DNA of 64,000 nt from Ctena decussata (GCA_963989385.1 OZ022508.1:27054166-27118165), one strand, 5' to 3'. Counted from the first letter of the stretch, positions 11,189-24,075 are shown. The notes: a model not told the origin generated them from the sequence alone. Numbers and translations: made by a program.

Positions 11189-11429
11189 AGTTCTGTTGAT
11201 GGATTTGCAATCCTCTACACAAACCGAATAACTTGTAGTTTTCCGAACTACAACAGACACCAGGGCAATGGTTATGCGCATGTAAAACCGGTTTAAGCGC
11301 TCCTCACATACCCCTTACATATATATACAGGCAAAACATTTACATGTATATGGCTGACCGTTCCAAGGTGTTCCATCATTTTCATTCTTTATCGTCTTTC
11401 TATAAGTCTTTCACTTTTTATACGTTATT

Positions 11430-11711
11430 CAGAGCCGGGCCGGGCAGCGCAGTCGGTAGGGCACCTGACTCATAAGTCAGAGGTCCTGGGTTCGATACCC
11501 GGTCTGGTAACATACTTTCGTTTCTCCTTCCGCTGATTCAAGAAGGGCAGTTGTCAGTTACTGGCGAAAGTATGTGCACTTAGTTCTGGTTAACCGCTTA
11601 GGAGGTCTAATCCTGCCAGGGAATAGTGTGTTTAGGTTAACTGACCGTACCGACATGAACATAGCTGTTTACCGTGGACGTAAAACAACAAATCAATCAA
11701 TCAGTCAATCA
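11430..11711 (+). mobile_element. tRNA-derived SINE (family S2), copy B
   Basis: tRNA-like head with A box (GCGCAGTCGGTAGG) and B box (GGGTTCGATACCC); the loop CTCATAA would present anticodon CAT. It has the same body as copies A and C, ending in a (AATC)n tail. TSD ATACGTTATT is perfect (11420-11429 and 11712-11721), which suggests a young insertion. Confidence 0.9.
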
Positions 11712-11721
11712 ATACGTTATT

Positions 11722-12417
11722 TAGGATAGTGTCGCGGCCATCTGCTGTGAAAAAGCTGACCACTTGGTTTTTCGCTGATCTTGTTCGCTCTGATTGCCGT
11801 CTATATTGTGTTTTTCTTTTCTATTTGGTGTTTGGGACAGGACGTGGAAATTGACATTGTCTGTTACCGATCATTTGCCTCTCATCTGATGTCTGTATAA
11901 ATGCTATTCTTATTTAGTAAGCAGGGCCCTCTGTTCCACTATAAACGTGAACCCATTTTTTAAGCGGGCATTAAAACTTATTCACACCCCAACCCCAGTA
12001 GACATAGCTAAGAAACTATTCGTTCAAAGACTTGGACTACTAGCATTGTTCCGCACTGCTCTAAAACTGGTACTTTGCTTCCTGGTTGGACTGGAATCAG
12101 TCCGAAAGATTCTAAAACTTTAACACTGCCCTCCCTGATACTTACAAATTATTTCGCAATTTTAGAACGTTTTGGACCAGTCATTTGATGCTAACAGAAG
12201 AGAATTCTTTCCCTCTTAATAGGGAATAAGTTGTGATATTTGATAATAATTAATATAAAATGGTCTACTTCCTGGTTTGCTTTCTGTTTCAAAATAGAAA
12301 CATTTAGAAATAAATTCATTATACGTTTTACGTAAAACTTTAGATGTCTAATTTTCATTGATGTACAGTTGTTGTTTTTTGTGTGGACTGGCTTTGTCAG
12401 TGACCGAAAATGTATAA
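11722..12417. other. No gene recognised
   Basis: AT-rich sequence without recognisable coding or repeat content. Confidence 0.5.
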
Positions 12418-12575
12418 TAGGAATGAATTTCATTTTTTCTGGATTTTATCGATGTGTAAACGCCAGCGAATCACTCACAAATTGAATACAGCCCGAAGGG
12501 CTTTATCTCCAGTTTGTGAGTGATTCGCCGACATTTACACATCCATAAAAATAAAATTCATTTCTTATAATTCCA
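12418..12575. mobile_element. Foldback element M2, copy 1
   Basis: Long inverted arms (GATGTGTAAACGCC, GCGAATCACTCACAAA and their complements) around a small loop with GCCCGAAGGGC. The outer ends (GGAATGAATTTCATTTTTTC) match the outer ends of the foldback at 29535-29692, so the two form one family with different inner arms. Confidence 0.7.
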
Positions 12576-13128
12576 ACTCGTTCATTTTTATCTTGAAACT
12601 GTTAGCTTTACCTAGTATTCAAAAAATTGCCGCAAAGAAAAATAGCCCAAGTAGTTCAGGGGATTTATCGAAGTTTAAACGCCGTTTTCTTTACGCGCTG
12701 AAGTAGCAATAGATTGTTAATTATTAATCCGTACTGTTGCTAACATATTTTCTACTTCTTCTTTCGGTGTCTTGCGTTGGTTGTGCTTTATGTTGGGTGT
12801 CTTCTTTTAAGTTCCTGTATTTACCAAAGCGAATGTGCTGTTGCGTTTTCTCTTTGTTAACATTTTAAGCGCCAAATCAGAAACAAGGTAATTTCGCAAA
12901 TACAGTAGTTCACTTTCCCCTGCAAAAAGCTGTTCAAACCTGACAAATACACATGTCTAATACAAAAAGTCAGTTCCACGATTTGGAAGTAAATTTTGTG
13001 GAGAGTGATAGACTGGAGAGAGAAGGTCCCGATGATGCAGCTCATTATGAGTCACCTCATTTGCTGCTACAACGTTTGTCTTCTACGTTTTGAATTTTCA
13101 ATATCTCTTTTCTGGGTCGAGACATTTT

Positions 13129-14671
13129 TTTAACTCATCTGAGCCAGCGGCTCCGGGGGAGCTTATAGGTCGGTAAGGCTACGTCGTCCGTCCGTCCGTC
13201 ATACGCCGTCCGTCCACAATTTCAAACGACTTCTCCTCTAAAACCGCTAAGCCAATAGTAACCAAATTTCATCGGTGGCCTCCAGAGGGAAAGGGAACGA
13301 AAAGTTTTTAAAATGGTCTTGGTCACATGACCAACATGGCCGCCATGCCCATATATGGTAAAAACCTTAAAAAATCTTCTTCTCCAGAACCAATAGACCA
13401 ATGGCCTTGAAACTTAGTATGTAGCATTGGGTACAGAAGTACTACTTAGATTGTTTAAATTATGACCTTGGGTCGACCTTGACCTTTTTTTACGGTAAGG
13501 TCAATTTTGCTTGTGCGTTTATATGGCAAAATGCTAGAACATAAGATATCTTGGAAAATGTTGAAAATGTTGGGCTAAAAATTGGTATCTACAGTCATTT
13601 GAATGAGTACATGACGATGTATGAGTACAAGAGGTCAAAGTCATAATTTGACCTTTGACCCAAAACTCTCATATTTTGACAATTTCAAACAATCTCCTCA
13701 AAAGCCACTGGACCATTTGAAACCAATTTTTATATAGATCCTCCAGGGATTAAGGGGACTCAAATTTATTCATACGGTCCAGTCACATGACCAGCATGGC
13801 CGCCATGCCCATATATGATGAAAACATTTAAAAAATCTTCTTCTCCAGAACCAATTGACCGATGGCCTTGAAACTTGGTATGTATTATTCGGTACTCAAG
13901 TACTATCAAGGTTGTTCAAATTATGACCTTCGGTTGACGACTTTTTTTATGGCAAGGTCAAATATGGGAAAATGCTAGAACACAATATTTATTGGAACGT
14001 TATGAAGATTTAGGCCTAAAAATTGGTATATACAGTCATCTTAATGAGTAGATGAAGATTTGTGAGAACAAGAGGTCAAGGTCATTCTTTGACCCAGAAC
14101 TCTAATATTTTTACAATTTCAAAAAATCTCCTCAAAAACCACTTGGCCAATTGTAAACAAATAACCATATAGAGCTTCCAGGGGTTGACGCAATGAAATT
14201 TTGTTCAAACGGTCCAGGTCACATGGGGTTCCTCCAGGCGTTTAGGGAACAAAAATTTATTCATACGGTCTAGGTCACATGACCAACATGGCCGCCATGC
14301 CCATATATGGTAAAACCCCTTACAAAATCTTCTTCTCCAGAACCAATTTGACCGATGGCCTTGAAACTTGGTTTGTAGCATTGGGTACTCCAGTACAATC
14401 AAGATTATTCTAAATGATGACTTTCGGTTGACCTTGAATATTTTACGGCAAGATCAAATATGGGAAAATGCTAGAACATAAGATTTCATGGAAAGTTTTG
14501 AAGATTTAGGCCTAAAAATGGTAAATAGTGTCATCTTTATGAGTACGAGAGGTCATGGTCATTCTTTGACTTTTGACCCAAGACTCATAGTTAAATAATT
14601 TCAAACATAAGAAAAAGCCACTTTGCCAATTGCTCAGGTGAGCGATTCAGGGCCTTATGTCCATCTTGTTT
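13129..14671 (+). mobile_element. Modular Helitron-like element, copy 2 (about 475-bp modules)
   Basis: Begins TTAACTCATCTGAGCC and then (GTCCGTCC)n. Three diverged modules of about 475 bp follow, marked by CTTCTTCTCCAGAACCAAT, GACC-ATGGCCTTGAAACTT and CACATGACCAACATGGCCGCC (near 13376, 13847 and 14327). It ends GCTCAGGTGAGCGATTCAGGGCC, a degraded hairpin, and ATCTTGTT. No protein is encoded. Its ends correspond to those of the 703-1908 element. Confidence 0.6.
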
Positions 14672-14812
14672 CGTAAACTATGTCACCTGCTTTTTTACCA
14701 TTTAAGACAACTGATATTTGTTTGCTTCTTTGCTTCTCATTTCTCTTGCTTTGAGCCGATTGTGCATTGTGCTTGTGGCCTGTGTTGTGTATTTTTAATA
14801 TAGAAGATCTTA

Positions 14813-15092
14813 CGTGAGTGGTCATTTCATACGACATTTATGAAACAAGCCTTCGGCCACTTTCGAAAATTTCATATGAAACGACCACGAGTGTAAGATT
14901 CTGTTTTCACAGTACCCTTTAAAATGGTATTTTAACGTCTTCAAACTTAATATTATTTCAATAAAAAAAGCAGTGTTGACATGGACGTTGTCAATGACGT
15001 TACGTGTATGCGCTAAAGTGTTATTACACGTGTGGTCATACGATTTTTAATGACAGACGTTATCCACTGAATAACAGCAACGTCATATGATA
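14813..15092 (-). repeat. Dispersed repeat R280, copy 2 (inverted)
   Basis: Reverse complement of 4657-4932, with the same foldback (GTGGTCATTTCATACGA ... TCATATGAAACGACCAC) and GTTGACATGGACGTTGTCAA. The ORF at 14655-14837 overlaps this and is not a gene. Confidence 0.75.
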
Positions 15093-15099
15093 AATGTAT

Positions 15100-15690
15100 T
15101 TATTATTTTCATTTCTTCTTTTTGTCACACAAATCAAAACTCGTTTGTATCATTGCTACCTTTTCAAGGTGATTCCCAATTATAAGTGCGTCCATTTCAC
15201 GAGTAGCTGTTTGGGTTTGTTATAATGTTACATTTTTATTCTACTTTCAGTGTTTTGATTGCATCTGCTTACACTGAATAAAATCATTTAAGCACGTAAA
15301 TACTTCCTTCACAAATTGGTCTGCTGTGGAGGTTTTTCCAGGTGTCTCGAACTTTGTCGACAGTACTGGCATTGCATGGCCATTTCGGCAAACTTTTTAA
15401 AATGGAACAGAATGGATGGAAACGAAGTCACAAAAATGATATGTTTAATGCAGTTGATACATACATATATATTGTAACAGATTGGTGTCAAAAGATATTT
15501 TCATAAACAAAATGCGTCTAAAAGTATCGAAGCTACTAAAGAAGAAACCTTTTGTACCGTAAACCCATAAGTGTAGACGAGGAACATTACAACAAGTACT
15601 CTAGCTTTGTGGATGAATTCAACTGATTGAAGTCAACATGGTCAAAATTTAAGTAAAAGCGCGTTTCATATGCTCAGACAATCTGCACAA
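15100..15690. other. No gene recognised
   Basis: AT-rich, with no recognisable features. Confidence 0.5.
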
Positions 15691-15695
15691 ACCTG

Positions 15696-15794
15696 GTGCC
15701 CGTTTCACTAAACATCTTAAGGTTAAGAGTTACGTAAGTGTCATACAGTTTGTATGGAGCTTACGAAACTCTTAGCCTTAAGTGAAACGGGCAA
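15696..15794. mobile_element. Short palindromic MITE M3, copy 1
   Basis: Ends GTGCCCGTTTCACTAAACAT and TAAGTGAAACGGGCA. The arms also pair inside (CTTAAGGTTAAGAGTTACG / CGAAACTCTTAGCCTTAAG). The larger relative is at 63216-63508. Confidence 0.8.
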
Positions 15795-15799
15795 TAAAT

Positions 15800-16334
15800 C
15801 AGGGCGTCCTAAGCTAACATACTTGTAATCTTTTCTGGATTAGTAGAACATTCTCTGATCGGCTAGACGCACAAAATACTTGTGACCCCTTCTTTCCCAA
15901 AGACTGTGCAGGTCCATTTACAGTACTTCAGGTATCCGGCTCTGTGTATTTGCTTCTCTACACCCTCGACCACCACCACCCAAAAAATTTCTGTATAAGT
16001 AAATGCAATGTAGTCCCTGATAAGACACGTCATTATGGTCAAATTAACGTTTCTTACTGATTTATGGACCTTAACATTACAAAGCTGATTCATTGTACGA
16101 GCTTTTCATTGAAACATATTATCAACTGGATTCAGTCCAAGGCCACAAACTTCGAGAAATGAGCTTATCTGCATTAAAAATGTAAAAGTGCAATTTGAGT
16201 TAGTACAGAAACAGTAGATCCGCCCAAATGCTATAATAGAAACATAATTCATACGTGCTCATTATCTAGGAATTCATTCTAATATTTAACTAAAGGAAAT
16301 ACCTATAATGATATAAAGTCTACGTTTAGTCTAG
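15800..16334. other. No gene recognised
   Basis: AT-rich intergenic-looking sequence; the short minus ORF at 15863-16093 has no recognisable domain. Confidence 0.5.
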
Positions 16335-16720
16335 ATCATCCCTTATTTGCTCTAACAATAGAAATAGCAGAACGGCAACTGGAGACGTTTAGGCTAAACT
16401 CTTAAAAATATTTCCTAAATGCCAGTCTTATTAGTTGGCGGGTCGATTTCCAATCATCTTAGAAAGTGTTTAGATCTAAATGGACTCGTGGCAATTTAGA
16501 AATGCTTACCAATACACTATGACCATAAAGCACTCTTATGACTGTATGCCCTCAGAAAAGGTTTTAAATATAATATGAAAAATATTTCAGAAGCTTATAT
16601 AACAGTACCCAGTATTTCCCTTCTATCTAACTGTGGTGGCTTATGTGTTATTTATTAAAATATGAAACGATGTAGCACATTTTACCAGATGGTATTTCTG
16701 TCGCATTTTCTGCCGTTACC
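16335..16720 (+). repeat. Duplicated segment D1, left copy
   Basis: Shares diverged but collinear sequence with 21372-22000: GCTCTAACAATAGAAATAGCAG, GGAGACGTTTAGGCTAAA, TGCCAGTCTT-TTAGT, CCATAAAGCAC and TTTTACCAGATGG correspond in order. The right copy holds an extra block of about 340 bp. The modular element 18580-21030 lies between the copies. Confidence 0.55.
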
Positions 16721-17099
16721 CCTAAATTGAGAGAACATTTCTTAATCAAAATATGTTGATATGATCCCATTTTAAATATGGCCTCAACAAGAGCATTCTA
16801 ATGAGGAACCACAGCGTACAGAAACCTTGCTGAATGATTCTCGGGAAACTCATTCACCATGGTTAACAAGAACCGAATGTAGAGTCGATCTAACGGTCAA
16901 TCTAAACAAAGTTCAGCCTTCGATAACCAATAGCTGGGACCCGATGATGATGAAACAATTTTTCTGAATGAGGTACGAGAACGCCCCTTTCGGAAAGTGA
17001 AGACGCAAAAAGTGAGATATGTACTTAACATTCGACTGTTCTTGATATAAGCTAAACATGTACGTATCTTGGTAAAGTCTGTTACACGTATTTGTTGAC

Positions 17100-17220
17100 T
17101 ACAACTTTAGTTGACTCTTGATGCCTCAAGGTCGCAATTCATCTCAAACTACCGATATCTCAAAGTAAATTTTCTGATACCAGAAAATTTACTTTGAGAT
17201 ACCAGTAGTCTGATGTACCC
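17100..17220. mobile_element. Foldback MITE M4, partial copy
   Basis: The palindrome AAACTACCGATATCTCAAAG / CTTTGAGATACCAGTAG around AATTTTCTGATACCAGAAAATT, preceded by TAGTTGACTCTTGATG. It matches the fuller copy at 58917-59126. The right end appears lost. Confidence 0.7.
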
Positions 17221-17591
17221 GGAGGCGAAATGTTAAGAAAAACAGGAAATGTGTCCCAACCGTTTTTTTATATATAAGAGGGTACATTAGAATATCAGTG
17301 TTTATGATAACGACAGTCATCTGTATTACTGTTCCACAAAAAATAATATATCGTGACTGACATTTTAACAAGAGCATAAAGCAATGAATATGTGTATAAT
17401 AATATTAACTTTTGTTATTCGAATGCTTTCTGACGGATATATCTCTGTGTAAAACTTCCACTTTCAAGAGGGGACAACTTTAAAATTTGTGAATTCCTGA
17501 TTGTTTCTCCAGTCAACAAAGCCCTTCAAAGTAGAATCAATACACTAAAAGAAAACAATTCTCTCCAATGGGAGCAAATTCGTTTCCTTAA

Positions 17592-18136
17592 CCCTAGTGC
17601 CCAAACATATAATGCACTAAAAGAAAACATTTATATTCCATCCAGCCACTAGCTTTGGGAAGTCAAATTGAAAACAGGGTCTGAATTTGTGTTGAGGTCC
17701 TGAGATATACATGTAGCATATATGCTACATTGGGCATTAACTTTTTAAAAGAAGGTTTTTTCAGGGTGAATAACTAAAGTGTTAACAATAATTACGAGGC
17801 ACCTTTTTGGATGAAAAAAGGATGTATGAAAAAGAACCTATTGGCATATATGTATCAGGGATACATGTATCTGAAAAAGTAAAGTCAATATCACATTTTT
17901 TTTATTTTATTGCCCGATGTATCATATATGATACATTTTGTGTTTTCGAAATTTGGCGACCTTTGACGGCTGATAAACACACTTTAGACATATAATTACA
18001 ACTGGAATGATTAAATCTTATTTCATGATATCTTAACTTATTTTCTAGCAGTATAGCATAACATACAAGTCAATGTCCTGGTCACGGCACCAAAACAGAG
18101 TCATGTAGTAGATATGATACACCGGGCACTAGAGGG
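17592..18136. mobile_element. piggyBac-like non-autonomous element P1, TTAA-flanked
   Basis: Left TTAA (17588-17591) then CCCTAGTGCCC; right GGGCACTAGAGGG then TTAA (18137-18140). CCCT-type termini plus TTAA duplication are the known signature of piggyBac transposons. Inside are repeated palindromes: GTAGCATATATGCTAC (17716), TGTATCATATATGATACA (17918) and a GGGATACATGTATC variant. No transposase; the 62-aa ORF at 17807 looks spurious. Confidence 0.78.
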
Positions 18137-18579
18137 TTAAGCGTTTTATCCTTATGTGAACGGAAGGCTAATATAAAAATATAGAGCTGCTTCCCCTGAT
18201 AATTTAGACGTTTACCTGAAGCTCTAAAGGTGGGGTTGCTGCTTGTTCATGCATTCACAGCTTTAAATTGGAAGAAAATATGCCAGTGTGGCATACGAAA
18301 TGATTTTTCTTATTTATTTGTAACAGATCTTACATACTGTAGCTGAACAGGCTGTCCACCAGGCACACAGTATTGCATCAACACTGAATTGAATCAACTT
18401 GAATCTTCCTCGATTTAACGTCATAATCAAACTTGATTCAGGTTTGATTCCATAATGTGTGCATCGATGTGATAAACTTTTCTTGCAACATTAAGGTGTA
18501 TGTGTATATTGCAATATTTTTTCTGTTTATTCGTTTAAAAAGTGATTCAACTTTTATAGAAAATAATTTTCTCCTTTAT

Positions 18580-21030
18580 TTTTAGCTCACCTCAGCCTTT
18601 AGACTCATATGTGAGCTTACAGTATGGCCAGGCACCCGTCGCCCAACTGTCCGTCTGTCCGCCCGTCGTCCGTCCGTCGTCAACTTCTCCTCTGAAAACA
18701 CTACGCCGATTGAGGCCATATTTCATATGGAGGAGCCTACCTAGGTTGGGGGAACGAAAGTTTGTTCGGGGCATCTAGGCCACTTGACCAAGATGGCAGC
18801 CACGCCGATTATGGTACAAACTTTCAAAAATCTTCTTCTCCAGAACCGAAAGGCCTATGACCTTGAAACCTGGTATGTAGCATCGGGCATTCGAGACCAC
18901 CATAGTTTGTACAAATGACGAGAGTAGGTTGACCTTGATCTAATTTACGACTCGGTCAACTTTGGTACGTTATGCTTTTATATAGGAAAATGCTTAATCA
19001 GTGGATTTCTCATAAACTATTTAAATCTAAGGTATAATATTTGGCATATATGGTTAACTAAATGACCACATGAAGAAATTATGTTGCTTAAGGTCAAGGC
19101 CTTTCTTTGACCTTTGTTCAAGGACACTTAAATTCTGTCTCCTTTAAACGTTTTCAAATATCTTATCCTCTGAAAACACTAGGCTGATTGAAGCCATATT
19201 TCATATGGAGCCTACCTAGGTTGGGGGAACGAAAGTTTGTTCGGGGCATCTGGGTCACATGACCAAGATGGCCGCTACGCTCAAACATGGTAAAAACCCT
19301 TCAAAAAATTTCTGCTCCAGATCCAAAAGGTCTATGACCTTGAAACCTGGTATGTAGCATCAGGCATTCAAGCCTATAACAGTTTGTACAAATGATGACC
19401 ATAGGTTGACCTTGCCCTAATTTACGACATGGTCAACTTTGGTACGTTATGCTTTTATATGGGAAAATGCTTAATCAGTGGATTTCTCAGAAACTATTTA
19501 AGTCTAAGGTATAATATATGGTATGTATGGTCAACTAAATGACCAGATGACGAAATTATGTCGTCAAGGTTATTATTTGACCTTTGTTCAAGGACACTGA
19601 AATTCTGTCTCCTTTTAACATTTCAAACATCTTGTCCTCTGAAGCTACTGGGCTGATTGACGCCATATTTCATATGGAGCCAACGTAGGTCGGGGCAGTA
19701 AAGTTTGTGCAGGGTATCTGGGATACATGACCGCACGCCACACCCATATATGGTAAAAAACACTCTAAAAATCTTCTTCTCCAGAACCAAAAGGTCTATG
19801 ACCTTGAAACCTAGTATGAAACATTGAGCATTCCAGCCTATCATAGTTAATACAAATGATGACCGTAGGTTGACCTTGATCTAATTTACGACATCGTCAA
19901 CTTTGGTACATTCTGCATTTATATTGGGAAATGCTTAATCAGTGGATTTCTCAGACACTATTTAAGTCTAAGGTGTAATAATTGGTATTAATGGTTAACT
20001 AAATGACCAGATGATGAAATTATGTTGCTTAAGGTCAAGGTCATTCTTTGACTTTTGTTCAAGTACACTGAAATCTTTTTCTCTAGAATCGAAAGGCCTA
20101 TGACCTTGAAACCTGGTATGAAGCATTGTGCATTCGAGCCCTTCATAGTTTATACAAATAATGACCGTTGGTTGACCTTGACCGAATTTTTGACCTGGTC
20201 AATTTAGGTACATTATGCTTTTATATGGGAAAATGCTTAATCAGTGGATTTCTCAGAAAATATTTAAGTCTAAGGTGTAATATTTTGTATACGTGGTTAA
20301 CCAAATGACCAGATGAAGAAATTATGTGCTTAAGGTCAAGGTGATTCTTTGACCTTTGTTCAAGTACACTGAAATTCTGTCTCCTTTGAACATTTTCAAA
20401 CATCTCTCCTCTGAAGCTACTGGACCGATTGAAGCCCTATTCCATATGAAGACTACCTAGGTCGGGGGAACACAAGTTTACACCAGGTATCTAGGTCACA
20501 TGACAAGGTCAAGGTTATTCTTTGACCTTTGGTCAAGGACACTGGAATTCTTCTGTCAACATTTTCAAACAGCTTCTTCTCTGAAACCACTGGGCCGATT
20601 GAAGCCATATTTCATATGGTGCCTCAAAGGGCCAAAGGAACCAAAGCTTGTTCAGATGGCCTTGGTCCTATATATAGATGGCCACCACGCCCATATATGA
20701 TAAAACCCCTTCAAAAATCGTCTTCTCTAGAAGGCCTTATGGCCTTGTCGCTTGGTATGTCAATCATAATTTATACAAATCATGACTGTGCAATGACCTG
20801 GACCTAATGCATGGCAAGGTCAATTTTGGTATGTTAATATGCTTTTATATGGGAAAATGCTTAAACAGTTGATTTCATGGAATATTATAATAATCTGAAA
20901 ATATGGTAAACTAAATGAATACATGAAGACATAAGGTCATAGGTCATTTTTTTAACTTTGCCCAAGGTCACTGAGATTTTGAAATTAAATATACTCTCCT
21001 TATAAGCCACTGGTTTCAATTTTGTAAAAA
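18580..21030 (+). mobile_element. Modular Helitron-like element, copy 3 (about 460-bp modules)
   Basis: Starts TTTTAGCTCACCTCAGCC, then (GTCCGTCC)n. Five or six modules follow, each with a start like GATTGA-GCCATATTTCATATGG, CTTCTCCAGAACC-AAAGG, CTATGACCTTGAAACCTGG, AGGTTGACCTTGATCTAATT and GGGAAAATGCTTAATCAGTG (last marker at about 18987, 19463, 19928, 20229 and 20850). The fourth unit is shortened and the last is diverged. The 3-prime end is not clear-cut. Short ORFs inside come from the modules and are not genes. Confidence 0.6.
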
Positions 21031-21371
21031 TGAGCCAGATTGTGTCTGTTGACAGAAGGTGTCAGATGAGCTACAGGACCATTTGTCCTCTGGTATTTCC
21101 GTCCTAGGAGCTTTATTTTTCTTTGAGAGACGACCCCCACTGAAAAAGGAGGGACAGTGAACATGGCAGTTGCTTTCTCTGAAAATATGTCCATACATTT
21201 TAATATAGAATTGTTAGTTAGGGAAGTACCTAATGTCAGTTCTTCAATATTTCTTTTTTTCCCATTAAACTCTTAAAACATCTCACCTTAAAACCACTAT
21301 TGCAAAGCAGCTTTAAAACCATAACAGCTATCATTTTCATGAATATCTACCAGATGGTAAAATGTATATTC

Positions 21372-22000
21372 AGGTTATCCTGTCTCTAACAATAAAAATA
21401 ACAGAACAATAGGAGACGCTCAGGCTAAAAATATAAAAATGCTTTCGAAATTCCAGTCTTTTAGTGTTGATGTCCAACTGGGTGGATGACGTGACATTAT
21501 GTAAGTCCTTACAAAGAAAATACATATGGTCGGTAAAGCCATAAAGCACGCTGTTTGTCTTCAAAAAGAGGTTTAAATACTCATAAGTAGTGAAAATCAA
21601 ATTAAAAATTACAGTTACCAGTACTTTTCTAATGTGTTTAACTGCCACGGAGATTCAATCTTGAGATCAAAAAGTAACGGTTCCCCATAGCCTAGAGGCT
21701 GCAGGGGCATCGGGGATGGGGGTGGTGGAGGGGGATAGAGAGGCCCACTGTATCTCGAGCACTGCATAAGAAAGGTAGAGCCCATCTCCTCTCCTTTCGT
21801 TGCCTTATCCTTCCCTGATTCGAAACAGGTACCCATTTACTGCTAGGTTGTCAGAGTTTTACCGTCATCGGATTGCCCGACCCGGGTTTAAGCCCATGAT
21901 CGTTTCGGCAACCATCTGCACCAAAACCGAATCGCTCTAATTACTCGATCTCGGCGCATTTCGGGATAAAATAGCTATATAGAACATTTTGCTAGATGGC
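21372..22000 (+). repeat. Duplicated segment D1, right copy with an insertion
   Basis: Collinear with 16335-16720. A block at about 21640-21965 with a G-rich stretch (GGGGATGGGGGTGGTGGAGG) and GACCCGGGTTTAAGCCC is absent from the left copy; it may be another retroposon but I cannot identify it. Confidence 0.5.
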
Positions 22001-22004
22001 AGTT

Positions 22005-23177
22005 CTGAACCTTTTCTGTCTAAAATCTTTAAACTGCATTTTTAATTTCAATGTCACTATCACTATGTCGCTAGCCAAACATACATTTTTAATATTTTGC
22101 ACCGCAACGATTAAAATGGCATTCTTTAAATCTTCTAGGCATATAAAAAAGCATTGTTTCTTTCTTTTTGTTGTTGTTGTTGTTCCAATTCTTGTGACGA
22201 TGTTTCCCGGGTGGCTCCGCGTTACGAGAATTCTATTCTTGCGCTGAGACCAAATATCCTTTTAGGACAATTGTAATCTTTGTATCTAGGCTTTTCTGAA
22301 TAACAATTTCAATTCAAAAAGCCATAGAAGTAATGATCAAACAAACTGTACCAAAAAGGAATACTTTAAGAACTCTGTCCTAAGTAAAATCCATCTGCAC
22401 ATGTATTGAATATGTAGAAGGTCATGAGAACATGTTGCAATGTCTTCTTGTTTCTTATTAAATTCGGTAGATGTTTCAAAACTACAAATTCCTAATATAC
22501 TGTCTCTCTAGCCATAAATGTCAAATAAAGAACCATTTTGCGACACTCTGTACTTTTTGTATGTAAAATGAAAAAAAAAAAAAAAAAAAGAAGCACATGT
22601 CGCGCCGGAGCTAACAGAACATCAGTATTAATTCAGACTCAATTGAATCCCACTTCTTTTTCCTGGGGTCTATGCCTATTTATCATTTGTTTCGGATTTG
22701 TCGATGCGTAATATGGTTTATAAATTCGGAGTACCGAGAAATAAAGGACATTTGTCAGAATTTAGCTATTTTGTCATCTGTACGCTATGGTTTACGTTTA
22801 TACGATATCAAGTCGTCTTTCAATATGAAATCTTAGTGAAAGAAAGAGAAACTTGACGGTTGACGGTTTTCTTTTTCTTTTTTTTTCTTGGGTATATACC
22901 GCATGTCAAACCATTGCGTCAGAATAGGTGCGTCATGTGCACTGATTTTCCACTCGGCTGAATTTGTAAAATCTGATGTATGCCACTTATACTTGTTTTT
23001 GCATGTTTTTGTCCTGAACGTTGTGCATTTGGACTTTTGCTAGCAAATTGTCATGCACTTTACAAAGATAGCAAAAGTAAGTTCTTGCATAAGCTTTCAA
23101 TTTCTGCATTACTTTCATACTGTTATACCGCTTCCAAAGTTAGAGGAGTACTGAAATTGCGATTCTGTGCTCTGACT
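22005..23177. other. No gene recognised
   Basis: AT-rich, with a poly-A tract at 22568-22589, a (TTG)n patch at 22165-22185 and a T-rich tract at 22868-22888. No coding evidence. Confidence 0.5.
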
Positions 23178-23181
23178 TTAA

Positions 23182-24017
23182 GGTGGTGATTTGTGGTATA
23201 TACAAAAATCTGATAAAACTATAAAAAATTATGGTATCTCCCTGAAAGTTAGCAGATTTCTTATTTTTGTTGTTCTCTTCTGTTTGAAATACAAAATATA
23301 GGGACATGCGGTTAAAAAAATGTTTTTATATTGAAAGATCAAATGCTAATTTTCTGCGCAGAAATTTGAAAATTAAAATCTGTTCTTGAAAATGTACTTA
23401 GCTCTAAAGATACTTTGATGAGTTAAAAAGAGCGTCCTAGCAATTATTTGTTCAAACTCGTTCTCAAATTGTAAGGTAGACCAGATAGTTTTTTCTCAAA
23501 TGTCTGACCATGATATAGCGCATGTATACTTATTGCATTCATGAAATACAGGTAGGTCAGTTATACCTATATCATACTCACAGTATAAATAATACATTAC
23601 AATGACCATACAAGTGTGTTTTTGAAAGAATTCAACCTTGAAAATAGGCTCTACTGTGTATTGAAGACAAATATTTGGACACAGGCCACACGTTTTTTAT
23701 CTGCGCAGCCTGATAGCGTGCAAAAAAAAATAGAAAAAATAATTGCTAGGACGCTGTTTTTAATGCATTAATTTATGTTCAGACCTAGTTACATTTTCAA
23801 CAATGATGGTAACTTTTTAGATTTACTCGCACAAAATAACCCTTTGATCTTTTCTTATATAAATCCTTTTAAACATCAACAAGTTCTGCATTTTGGAATT
23901 CCGAATTATGAGAAACAACATAAAGAAAGCATCTGCTAAGTTCCGGGAAGATTTGTTGTATTTTCAGCATTTTATGCAGGTTTTTGTTTTTGCCCCAAAT
24001 CAGTGGTAATCACCACC
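23182..24017. mobile_element. Foldback element P2, TTAA-flanked, 836 bp
   Basis: TTAA at 23178-23181 then GGTGGTGATTTGTGG; the right end GGTAATCACCACC is followed by TTAA at 24018-24021. Long imperfect arms pair internally: GAGCGTCCTAGCAATTATT (about 23430) with ATAATTGCTAGGACGCT (about 23740), and GTTAGCAGATTTCTTA (about 23247) with the complement near 23925. The TTAA duplication suggests piggyBac-type mobilisation, by inference. No ORF. Confidence 0.72.
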
Positions 24018-24075
24018 TTAACGTCGCCAAATACTTTGAACGTTCGGTTGTAATTGCTAGAGATTCTTTAGTCTC

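Noticed and set aside
20500..20807. Overlapping plus ORFs (66 and 92 aa) as genes
   Set aside because: They lie inside a modular transposable element and only translate its GACCTTGG-type repeats.
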